Source: Gemmatimonadota bacterium
GTDB lineage: Bacteria; Gemmatimonadota; Gemmatimonadetes; Gemmatimonadales; Gemmatimonadaceae
DNA length: 5,069 nt
Direction of reading: 5' to 3'
Assembly: GCA_947457715.1 (NCBI GenBank)
Contig: CANGXK010000217.1
Span: forward strand, 1-5,069
A program made the position numbers and the translations under genes. Positions 1-5,069 of this stretch are shown piece after piece. The notes under the pieces were generated by a model that was given only the letters and a program-made list of their open reading frames with translations, was not told the DNA's origin and did not search any database. Numbering within the stretch: the stretch's first letter is position 1; each line of letters opens with the position of its first letter.

Positions 1-95
1 CCACGGACCAGCTCTCGCGCCTGAGCGCCCACCGCACGCGAGGCCAGAAACTCAAGGGCTACAATAGTCATCAACGTAGCTTTGAAAACTCGCAT
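1..95 (-). CDS. Possible secreted protein, N-terminal fragment (runs off left edge)
   Basis: Seen: on the minus strand an ATG at 95 opens a frame that stays open to the window edge (31 codons). It begins MRVFKATLMTIVALEFLAS and continues RAVGAQARELVR. This has the layout of a Sec signal peptide: basic residues at positions 2 and 5, a mostly hydrophobic stretch at about 6-18, and a small-residue site (AVGAQA) near 22-26 where signal peptidase I could cut. Against it, the hydrophobic core contains a glutamate and an arginine, the third-position GC is lower than in the neighbouring genes, and no good Shine-Dalgarno sequence lies directly ahead of the ATG. An in-frame TAA at 114-116 rules out a start further upstream. 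The mature protein lies outside the window, so its function cannot be named. Confidence 0.4.
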   Translation of the reverse strand, partial: MRVFKATLMTIVALEFLASRAVGAQARELVR

Positions 96-155
96 CTCGA
101 AAATGGTCAGAGGTTACTCAAAAGCCGTCATCTCGAGGTTCTCTCCTTGTCGTTC

Positions 156-172
156 TTCGCGTGGATCAGCGG
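156..172 (+). repeat. Short repeat copy A (TTCGCGTGGATCAGCGG)
   Basis: This 17-base segment recurs exactly at 308-324, 152 bases downstream. Similarity between the two copies continues weakly for about 24 more bases: both contain a GCT-TT-CCGTCA pattern, at about 177-191 and 329-343. It is also an imperfect inverted repeat of 209-225, with 14 of 17 positions complementary and a 36-base spacer, so the pair could fold into a stem-loop. Confidence 0.7.
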
Positions 173-208
173 CCGCGCTATTGCCCCGTCATTGGACAAA
201 CCTCTTGA

Positions 209-225
209 CCGCGGATCAACACGAA
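209..225 (-). repeat. Short repeat copy B, inverted and diverged
   Basis: The plus strand reads CCGCGGATCAACACGAA, which matches the reverse complement of copies A and C at 14 of 17 positions. It is followed by a second GCGGAT at 231-236, exactly 20 bases after the one at 211-216, so this copy contains a further half-repeat. On the minus strand, 207-239 reads as a phrase built on alternating ATCCGCG and ATTCGTG. Confidence 0.6.
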
Positions 226-307
226 TGTTCGCGGATGAAAAGCAATGAATGAATTGGTCGTTGTGTGCACGGCGCCGTCGTTGCGAGACGGGTAATCCGT
301 GTAGTTA

Positions 308-324
308 TTCGCGTGGATCAGCGG
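308..324 (+). repeat. Short repeat copy C (exact copy of 156-172)
   Basis: This is an exact 17-base match to 156-172. It is preceded by AATCCGTGTAGTTA (293-306), so the longer unit reads as a repeated 'ATCCGTG...TTCGCGTGGATCAGCGG' phrase. It lies 118 bases ahead of the GxxExxY start codon and could belong to the 5' untranslated leader or the promoter region of that gene. A role in regulation or as a dispersed genomic repeat cannot be told apart from one window. Confidence 0.7.
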
Positions 325-432
325 TGAAGCTGTTTGGCCGTCACGTCGCCAGATGCGTTCAAAAGATGGTGACGGCGCATTGGCGGTGAGTACGCTCGGT
401 GACAGTCGCACCAGGTTGTGCGCACCTCAGCC

Positions 433-437
433 AGGAG
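433..437 (+). promoter_or_regulatory. Ribosome binding site of the GxxExxY gene (AGGAG)
   Basis: AGGAG is followed by a 5-base spacer and then the ATG at 443. This decides the start in favour of 443 over the in-frame ATG at 353, which has no comparable site and would add 30 residues with no family resemblance. Confidence 0.75.
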
Positions 438-442
438 CAATC

Positions 443-907
443 ATGAGCGACGCACCGCGGAAAGCACTGTTGCACCAAGAACTCAGCAGCCAGATCATCA
501 GCGCGTTCTACGAGGTGTACAACACCATGGTCCGCGGTCTACTCGAAGGGTGCTATCAGAACGCACTCTATGTCGAGCTGCAGGATCGTGGCGTCCCCGT
601 TGACCGCGAAGTGCCATTCGGCGTCCGCTACAAAGAGCGCATCGTCGGCCAGTATCGCGTGGACCTGCTCGTCGATCGAAAGGTGATCGTCGAATGCAAG
701 ACCGCTGATACGCTGCACCCGCAGCACGAGTCGCAAATGCTGCACTACCTCAAGGCCACCGGCACCGAGCTAGGCTTGCTGATGTACTTCGGCTCCAAGC
801 CCCTGTTCCGGCGCTTCGTGCACACCAACGGATCGGCGGCTTCCGCCTGTGCTCACACAAACGAAGCCGCCGTCAGTGAACGCTTTACGCCAATGCTCCC
901 GGAATGA
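443..907 (+). CDS. GxxExxY protein (PD-(D/E)XK nuclease-like family)
   Basis: This 154-residue protein belongs to the GxxExxY family (Pfam PDDEXK_3 type), small proteins predicted to have a restriction-endonuclease-like fold but with no established cellular role. Seen: the name-giving motif G32-L-L-E35-G-C-Y38; the strand R72-V-D74-L-L-V, then V81-I-V-E84-C-K86. D74 and E84-x-K86 form the expected D-(E/D)xK metal-binding signature. A helix with Q98-M-L-H-Y102-L follows, then the end motif F116-G-S-K-P-L-F-R-R-F125. The catalytic-type residues are all present, so the protein may be active. The core ends near residue 126, and about 28 tail residues (from HTNGSAAS) look unlike the family. The last eight codons lie opposite the tail end of a decayed aminotransferase gene, so the C-terminus may have been extended by reading into foreign sequence. 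The start is fixed by AGGAG at 433. No operon partner is visible. Confidence 0.9.
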   Translation: MSDAPRKALLHQELSSQIISAFYEVYNTMVRGLLEGCYQNALYVELQDRGVPVDREVPFGVRYKERIVGQYRVDLLVDRKVIVECKTADTLHPQHESQMLHYLKATGTELGLLMYFGSKPLFRRFVHTNGSAASACAHTNEAAVSERFTPMLPE

Positions 908-998
908 GCGTGACAAACTGCGTCATCTCATCCGGTGTCCCGATGCTGATCCGGCACCAAGCCCCGTACGGCTGACAGTTGCGGTCCACTCGGCCCTT
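885..998 (-). pseudogene. Remnant of a histidinol-phosphate aminotransferase-like gene (C-terminal end only)
   Basis: Seen: the minus strand, read in the frame ending at the TAA at 885-887, gives GRVDRNCQPYGAWC, then RISIGTPDEMTQFV, then TLIPGALA and stop. The pattern V-x-R-x4-P-Y-x-x-W-C-R-I-S-I-G-T-P-x-E-M-x-x-F-V is the C-terminal end of PLP-dependent class I/II aminotransferases of the HisC type; the arginine of WCRISIG corresponds to the substrate carboxylate-binding arginine. Further back this frame loses resemblance to the family within about 13 codons and meets an in-frame stop near 1040, and no start codon or PLP-lysine domain exists. Another frame at about 1010-1095 has faint resemblance (VPSSHAAAL) to the family's VPS-x-ANF segment, which might mark a frameshift, but this is weak. 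The plus-strand membrane protein occupies the place where the rest of the gene should be. Interpretation: a dead fragment left by deletion or insertion. Confidence 0.7.
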
Positions 999-1116
999 CG
1001 CTGGAGCCCTGCGTGACCAGCACGTGCGCCTGCTTCACGCCGAGGTGCGTCGCATCGTTGAACGCATGAAGGGCCGCCGCGTGCGACGACGGTACGGCGT
1101 CCACTATCTTTCCGCG

Positions 1117-2115
1117 ATGTCCGCTGTCCGATGGCTCGTTACTGCCCTGTCGTTCGCCGCCATGCTCGGGGTGTCGGCATGGGTGGTCGCCTCCCATTGG
1201 CCGGCGGGCGGTATGCCGTGGCTGGCGTGGCCGGTGCATGCGGCGGCATTGGCCACGGTAACGGCCGAGATCATCACCCGCGCGCTCAAGATTCAGGCGT
1301 CGGCGCGGGCGTGCGGAATCCCGCTGCGCTTCGGGACCGCGGTGCGGGTCTGTCTGGCCGGTGATTTCGCGGCGGCCATCACGCCCGCGCGTTCGGGGGC
1401 AGAGCCGTCGCGCTTTCTGGTGCTGGCGGAGAGCGGCACCGGCCCGGCGGCGCGCGTGCTGATTCTCTTCCTCGAGCTGTTTCTCGAGATGTGGTCGCTG
1501 GTGCTGGTGTGCGGTGTGCTGGCGGTGCTGTTCGCCGGACGCGGCGCCTCGGTGGCCGGGCTGCTGGGTCTCGTGGGCGGCTACAGCGGCTTCGTGCTGG
1601 GCATCGGGGCGGCCGGGTTGATCCTGTCGAGCCGGAATGCCAACGGGCCGCCGCCCGGGTGGGCGCGTCGTGTGGGACTCCATGCCGGCCGCTGGCGGGC
1701 GGTGCAGCGCACCTTGCGGGCGCTGCGGCAATCGGTGCGGTCGCTGCGTCGGGCAGATCCGGCCTTGATGCTGTTGGCCTTTGGGGGCTCGGTGCTGCAC
1801 GTGCTGTTCAAGGTGGCCACGCTGCCGATTCTGGTATTCGTGGGCGATCCGTCGTTCCCGCTGACCATGGACGCGCTCGCCCCGCTGGTGCTCTGGCCGT
1901 TGGCGCTCTTTTACGGCGGTGTGGTGGTGCCGGCGCCGGGTGGCGGCGGCTTTATCGAGGGCGCCTTTGCCGCCACGCTCAGTTCGGCGATCCCCGCGGG
2001 TATCTTTGCCGCGGCGCTGCTCTGGTGGCGTTTCTACACCTTCTATCTCTACATCCTCGTTGGCGGGTTGGCGGCGGGTGACGCGGCCTTGCGCGCCCTG
2101 CGCCGTCCAACCTGA
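1117..2115 (+). CDS. Flippase-like membrane protein (LPG-synthase transmembrane domain, UPF0104 type)
   Basis: This 332-residue integral membrane protein has the fold of the transmembrane half of lysylphosphatidylglycerol synthase (Pfam PF03706). It lacks the soluble aminoacyl-transferase domain, so it is unlikely to make lysyl-PG by itself. Stand-alone members are thought to act on or translocate lipids or lipid-linked molecules; the substrate here is unknown. Seen: hydrophobic segments at about 5-25, 36-52, 113-140, 146-170, 217-242, 254-272 and 292-320. Family-typical motifs are A87-I-T-P-A-R-S-G-A-E-P-S-R99 and V271-P-A-P-G-G-G-G-F-I-E281-G, followed by L302-W-W-R-F-Y-T-F-Y310. A basic loop lies at about 191-212. 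The start is chosen at the ATG just before the first membrane segment. An ATG at 1066 would add 17 mostly basic residues, and neither has a clear Shine-Dalgarno. The next gene begins directly after its stop, suggesting one operon. Confidence 0.85.
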   Translation: MSAVRWLVTALSFAAMLGVSAWVVASHWPAGGMPWLAWPVHAAALATVTAEIITRALKIQASARACGIPLRFGTAVRVCLAGDFAAAITPARSGAEPSRFLVLAESGTGPAARVLILFLELFLEMWSLVLVCGVLAVLFAGRGASVAGLLGLVGGYSGFVLGIGAAGLILSSRNANGPPPGWARRVGLHAGRWRAVQRTLRALRQSVRSLRRADPALMLLAFGGSVLHVLFKVATLPILVFVGDPSFPLTMDALAPLVLWPLALFYGGVVVPAPGGGGFIEGAFAATLSSAIPAGIFAAALLWWRFYTFYLYILVGGLAAGDAALRALRRPT

Positions 2116-2116
2116 C

Positions 2117-3121
2117 GTGCTGACTTCCACGAACCGCCCGATCTTGAGCTCCGCCTCCGATCTGCCCGCCAACGCATCCGCCGCCTCGCCGGCCCACGGA
2201 TCTCCGGCGCCCGCCACCAAGTGGCAATTGATCGCCGGATTCCTGGTGATCTACCTCGTCTGGGGATCGACGTATCTGGCGATTCACTGGGGCGTGGAGA
2301 CGATCCCCCCCTTCGGAATGGGAGCGGTGCGATTCCTTACGGCTGGCATGATACTGTATTTATGGTGTCGCTTTACTGGTGTTAAAAAGCCCACCGTTGC
2401 CGAGTGGAAAGCCTCCGCTGTCATTGGCGCCCTGCTCCTGTTCGTTGGCAACGGTGCCGTGTCGTGGGCCAGTCAGCGGGTGTCGTCGGGGCTGACATCC
2501 GTCCTCGTGGCCACGGTTCCCCTCTGGTTGGTGCTTTGCGAACTCTGGCAGGGAAAGCGTCCGGATTTCATCAAAGTCGTCGGCGTCCTGCTCGGTCTGG
2601 GTGGCGTCGCGTTACTCGTTATACCCACGGGAACCACCATCACCGTCGACCCCATCGGCGCGGTCGTGCTCGCGCTCGGCTCGCTCTCGTGGACGATCGG
2701 CTCGCTGTACTCGCGTACCGCCCGGCAGTCGCCCTCGCCGTCAATGGCGATCGCGATGCAAATGCTCGCCGGGGGATCGCTCCTCCTCATTCTGTCGCTC
2801 GTCCTCGGTGAATGGACCCCCGAGTTGCACGTCACCGCCCGATCTGCGGCCTCACTGCTCTATCTCATCGTGTTCGGCTCGCTGATCGCGTTCAGCACTT
2901 ACATGTGGTTGCTCAAAGTGGCGAGCCCGGCGGCCGTCGGCACGTATGCCTACGTGAATCCCGCGGTCGCCGTCCTGCTGGGCGTGCTGATGGCCGGTGA
3001 GCGCCTCCCGGCGCAGGCTGTGGCCGCGATGACGGTTATCCTGAGCGGTGTCGCCATGGTCAGCATCGCCGGCGGCGGCGCGCGGCGCATGGTCACCGCG
3101 CTACGGCGTACGCGCTCCTGA
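2117..3121 (+). CDS. EamA/DMT-family transporter (YedA-like exporter)
   Basis: This is a drug/metabolite transporter superfamily protein with two EamA repeats of about five helices each, likely exporting an amino acid or other small metabolite across the inner membrane; the substrate cannot be read from sequence. Residues are numbered from the GTG at 2117 (334 aa). Repeat 1 carries V48-W-G-S-T-Y-L-A-I56, the P64-P-F-x-M-x-A-x-R72-F segment and V164-A-L-L-V-I at its end. Repeat 2 runs from about 180, with G188-S-L-S-W-T-I-G-S-L-Y198, and ends with Y277-A-Y-V-N-P-A-V-A-V286, G289 and G294-E295. About 34 Ala/Ser/Pro-rich residues precede the first helix, longer than usual, so the real start may be the TTG at 2144 (325 aa); neither start has a visible Shine-Dalgarno. 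The GTG lies one base after the upstream stop, which fits translational coupling. Codons for residues 74-91 are unusually AT-rich, including ATA, TTA and AAA. Confidence 0.9.
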   Translation: MLTSTNRPILSSASDLPANASAASPAHGSPAPATKWQLIAGFLVIYLVWGSTYLAIHWGVETIPPFGMGAVRFLTAGMILYLWCRFTGVKKPTVAEWKASAVIGALLLFVGNGAVSWASQRVSSGLTSVLVATVPLWLVLCELWQGKRPDFIKVVGVLLGLGGVALLVIPTGTTITVDPIGAVVLALGSLSWTIGSLYSRTARQSPSPSMAIAMQMLAGGSLLLILSLVLGEWTPELHVTARSAASLLYLIVFGSLIAFSTYMWLLKVASPAAVGTYAYVNPAVAVLLGVLMAGERLPAQAVAAMTVILSGVAMVSIAGGGARRMVTALRRTRS

Positions 3122-3202
3122 GGCCGTGGTTCGTCGCGGCGCGCGCGATCGCTGAATCCTGAACCGCCTCTGGTTCGTACGGCTCGGCGTACCCACTTCT
3201 CC

Positions 3203-3206
3203 GGAG
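3203..3206 (+). promoter_or_regulatory. Ribosome binding site of the small membrane protein (GGAG)
   Basis: GGAG is followed by 7 bases and then the GTG at 3214. The good spacing supports this non-ATG start, which also places the first membrane segment a few residues from the N-terminus. Confidence 0.6.
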
Positions 3207-3213
3207 CTGCCCC

Positions 3214-3576
3214 GTGCGCACCCACATCAAATTCGTCGGCATCGTCAACCTGCTGTATAGCGCGCTGGGCGTGCTCGGCGCGGCAGGGGTACTGCTTGGC
3301 GGCATTTTCAGCTCGCTCGCGTCGCTGAATCCCGTGGTCATGATTGTTGGCACGGTGACCAGTGCGCTGGTCGCGATCGTGATCGGCGCGATCAGTCTCT
3401 TCGGTCTGATTGCCGGGTTCGCACTGCTGAATCATCAGCAATGGGCGCGTTACGTCATTCTTGTGGTGTCCGCGTTCCGTCTGTTCCGTTGGCCGTGGGG
3501 CACGTTGTTTGGTGGCTACTCGATCTGGGTGCTGACGCACGACGAATCGCGCCGCTTGTTCGCGATGCGGTCGTAA
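3214..3576 (+). CDS. Small multi-pass membrane protein of unknown function
   Basis: This is a 120-residue hydrophobic protein whose family I do not recognise with certainty. Seen: a short basic start (MRTHIKF), membrane segments at about 7-31, 41-72 (long enough for two passes) and 80-107, and a conserved-looking loop N73-H-Q-Q-W-A-R79 between the second and third regions. The end W93-P-W-G-T-L-F-G-G-Y-S-I-W105-V-L, followed by an acidic/basic tail (D110-E-S-R-R), resembles small hypothetical membrane proteins common in Acidobacteria and Gemmatimonadota; that resemblance is from memory. No catalytic or metal-binding pattern is visible. It starts 92 bases after the EamA gene and ends 82 bases before the GMC oxidoreductase gene, same strand, so it may or may not share a transcript with them. 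Coding support comes from the hydrophobic pattern, a good ribosome binding site and a clean stop. Confidence 0.75.
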   Translation: MRTHIKFVGIVNLLYSALGVLGAAGVLLGGIFSSLASLNPVVMIVGTVTSALVAIVIGAISLFGLIAGFALLNHQQWARYVILVVSAFRLFRWPWGTLFGGYSIWVLTHDESRRLFAMRS

Positions 3577-3658
3577 GGCGTTCGCAAACCGTTCAGCTGG
3601 CATGGTCATAGCCGGGACGCTGCTGGCGTGAGGCCGTGAGGAGCGGTAGCGTTCGACT

Positions 3659-5069
3659 GTGACCGCCATCAGTTCAGAGATCCCCACGCCGCCTCGCGTG
3701 ACAGTGCATAACTTGACGCGGCCGCAGCGCACCGCCTTGGCGGCGCTCGCCCCGTGCATACTCCGCGGGGCACCGCCAAGCACCGAGTCCGCCGACGAGT
3801 TTGTTGCGCGGTGTGATGCGCGATTGGCGCTCCTGCCGGCGCATCGCCGTGCGCAGTTGGGGCTGGCCCTCAACGTTCTGGGGGGCCGCACGTCCGTGAT
3901 GCTGGCCATCGGCAAAGCGACGCGCTTCGCGTCGTTGTCCATCGACGATCAGACGCGCTGCTTCGATCGCTGGCTCAATTCCGCGCTCGCGCCGCTGCGC
4001 TCGGCGTCCCACTCCGTACGTCGCTTGCTGTTGGCGGTGCATTACGCGCGCCCGGAAGTCACCGAGGCCATCGGCTACGCGGGACCGATGCACCTGCGGT
4101 TACCGCGGGTGCCGTGGGAAGGCCCCCTGCCCGGTGTGAGCCGGGCCGACGAACCGGTTGCCCGCGGTCCGGTGGTGCTGCCCACGACCATCGCCCCCGC
4201 GCCGCTCCCTCGCGGGGTGATTCCCGCCATGGCCATGCGCGCCGACCTGCATCGCACCGCCGATGTGGTGGTCATTGGCACCGGCGCCGGCGGGGCGGTC
4301 ACGGCCGCCCGACTGGCCGAAGCCGGCTTTGAGGTGGTGGTGCTGGAGTCCGGCGCCTATCGCACCCGCGCCGACTTCGACGAGCGCGAGGCCGAGCTCA
4401 CCGAGCAGCTGTACGCCGACGGTGCGCTGCGCACCACCGATGACGCGTCGGTGGCGCTGGTGCAGGGCAACACCGTGGGCGGGTCGACCACGGTGAACTG
4501 GATGATCATGCTGCGCACGCCGGACTTCGTGCTCGAGCAGTGGGCGGCCGAGTCGGGGGTGTATGGCATGACGCCGCGCGACATGAGCGCGGTGTTCGAC
4601 CGGATCGAACGGGAGGTGCACGCCAGCGCCGTGCCGGAGGATGCGCATTCCGCCAACAACCGCATTCTGCTCGACGGCGCGCGCGCGCTGGGGTGGAAGG
4701 TGTCCACGGCGCAGATCAACGCCACCGGCTGCGTACGGTGCGGCTTCTGCGGGGTGGGATGCCGGCACGACGCGAAGCAGTCCACGCTGCTCACCTTCGT
4801 GCCGCGCGCCCTCGCGGCCGGGGCCACGGTGTACGCCGACACGCACGTCGACCGGATCGAGCGCATCGAGCGCGATACCGGCTCGGGGACGCCACCGCTC
4901 AAGCGCGTGCACGCCACCGTGCGCGATCCGCGCTCGGGGCGTCCGGCGCGCGCCCTCACCATCGACGCGCCCATCGTGGTGGTGGCGGGCGGCGCCATTG
5001 GCACCCCGGCGCTGCTGCAGCGCTCCGGACTGGGCGGCGGCGGGGTGGGCCGGTGGTTACGGCTGCACC
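3659..5069 (+). CDS. GMC-family FAD-dependent oxidoreductase, long-chain alcohol oxidase type (partial, 3' end outside window)
   Basis: This flavoenzyme is of the glucose-methanol-choline family and most resembles long-chain fatty alcohol oxidases or dehydrogenases; it likely oxidises an alcohol group with FAD, exact substrate unknown. 470 residues are visible. Residues about 18-145 form an N-terminal helical region (L19-T-R-P-Q-R24 through Y129-A-R-P-E-V, then I138-G-Y-A-G-P143) typical of the long-chain oxidase branch. The FAD-binding Rossmann motif is G207-T-G-A-G-G212, with E230 (VVVLESG) placed for the ADP ribose. V268-Q-G-N-T-V-G-G-S-T-T-V-N280-W is the GMC signature-1 region. C358-x2-C361-x2-C364-x3-C368 is a cysteine cluster, followed by D371-A-K-Q-S-T. 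G445-A-I-G-T-P450-A-L-L-Q-R-S-G457 is close to GMC signature 2. The C-terminal catalytic His/Asn lie beyond the window. No signal peptide is seen. The GTG start lacks a well-spaced Shine-Dalgarno (GAGGAG at 3638-3643 is 15 bases away); an in-frame TAG at 3647 limits alternatives to GTGs at 3698 or 3704. Confidence 0.93.
   Translation, partial: MTAISSEIPTPPRVTVHNLTRPQRTALAALAPCILRGAPPSTESADEFVARCDARLALLPAHRRAQLGLALNVLGGRTSVMLAIGKATRFASLSIDDQTRCFDRWLNSALAPLRSASHSVRRLLLAVHYARPEVTEAIGYAGPMHLRLPRVPWEGPLPGVSRADEPVARGPVVLPTTIAPAPLPRGVIPAMAMRADLHRTADVVVIGTGAGGAVTAARLAEAGFEVVVLESGAYRTRADFDEREAELTEQLYADGALRTTDDASVALVQGNTVGGSTTVNWMIMLRTPDFVLEQWAAESGVYGMTPRDMSAVFDRIEREVHASAVPEDAHSANNRILLDGARALGWKVSTAQINATGCVRCGFCGVGCRHDAKQSTLLTFVPRALAAGATVYADTHVDRIERIERDTGSGTPPLKRVHATVRDPRSGRPARALTIDAPIVVVAGGAIGTPALLQRSGLGGGGVGRWLRLH

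Larger units (their letters stand above)
96..442. other. Non-coding region with repeat cluster
   Basis: This stretch of about 350 bases lies between the divergently oriented possible secreted-protein start and the GxxExxY gene. I see no convincing coding sequence here. It is less GC-rich than the genes to the right. Its left part holds a near-duplicated start context (85-100 and 120-136). Its middle holds the GGATCAGCGG-type repeats listed separately. A promoter for the GxxExxY gene should lie in the right part, but I cannot pick out a confident -35/-10 pair. Confidence 0.6.

Noticed and set aside
156..324. CRISPR array
   Set aside because: There are only three repeat copies, one inverted, with unequal spacing and no cas genes.
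353..442. Upstream extension of the GxxExxY gene to the ATG at 353
   Set aside because: The extra 30 residues do not resemble the family, and AGGAG five bases before the ATG at 443 marks a better start.
979..1116. N-terminal extension of the flippase-like gene to the TTG at 979 or the ATG at 1066
   Set aside because: The added residues are very basic, lie over the aminotransferase remnant and have no ribosome binding site. The ATG at 1117 sits directly before the first membrane segment as in the family.
928..2220. Long open frame of 430 codons on the minus strand
   Set aside because: It lies antisense to the flippase-like gene; its product is rich in Arg, Gln, His and Gly with no domain pattern, as expected from the complement of a GC-rich gene. 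The plus strand shows clear family motifs.
3122..3213. Intrinsic terminator or hairpin between the EamA and small membrane protein genes
   Set aside because: Only short, poorly paired inverted segments (GGTTC/GAACC, GTAC/GTAC) are visible, with no T-run.
3577..3658. Terminator or promoter ahead of the GMC gene
   Set aside because: I find no stable stem followed by T residues and no convincing -35/-10 pair.
2950..3942. Open frame of 330 codons on the minus strand
   Set aside because: It crosses antisense to three plus-strand genes with convincing motifs, and its product is low-complexity and Arg/Ala-rich.
4100..4912. Open frame of 270 codons on the minus strand
   Set aside because: It is antisense to the GMC oxidoreductase, whose FAD and signature motifs fix the coding strand.

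Overview
The window is GC-rich bacterial DNA. Gene content and style (a GxxExxY-family gene beside short GGATCAGCGG-type repeats, a stand-alone LPG-synthase-type membrane protein, a long-chain alcohol oxidase-like GMC enzyme, a possible signal peptide ending in AQA) suggest a Gemmatimonadota-like or other high-GC soil bacterium. That assignment is inference from style; no phylogenetic marker is present.

Layout. Positions 1-95 may hold the first 31 codons of a secreted protein on the minus strand, leaving the window at its left edge. Positions 96-442 are non-coding and carry a cluster of short related repeats (156-172, 209-225, 308-324) in direct and inverted orientation. Next comes a GxxExxY protein with a PD-(D/E)XK nuclease-like core (443-907, plus). 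Its 3' end overlaps the tail end of a decayed minus-strand aminotransferase of the histidinol-phosphate aminotransferase type (about 885-998). That remnant matches only the family's last 35 or so residues and has no intact gene behind it, so this stretch looks like a recombination or decay scar.

From 1117 onward every gene is on the plus strand. They are a flippase-like LPG-synthase transmembrane protein (1117-2115), a ten-helix EamA/DMT exporter that begins immediately after it (2117-3121), a 120-residue membrane protein of unknown function (3214-3576), and the first 470 residues of an FAD-dependent GMC oxidoreductase of the long-chain alcohol oxidase type (3659 to the right edge). The first two are probably co-transcribed. 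The others may follow in the same transcript or be independent; no convincing terminator separates them.

There is no evident multi-gene pathway and no clear new system. The items most worth a second look are the aminotransferase remnant abutting the GxxExxY gene, the repeat cluster ahead of that gene, and a ferredoxin-like four-cysteine motif inside the GMC enzyme.
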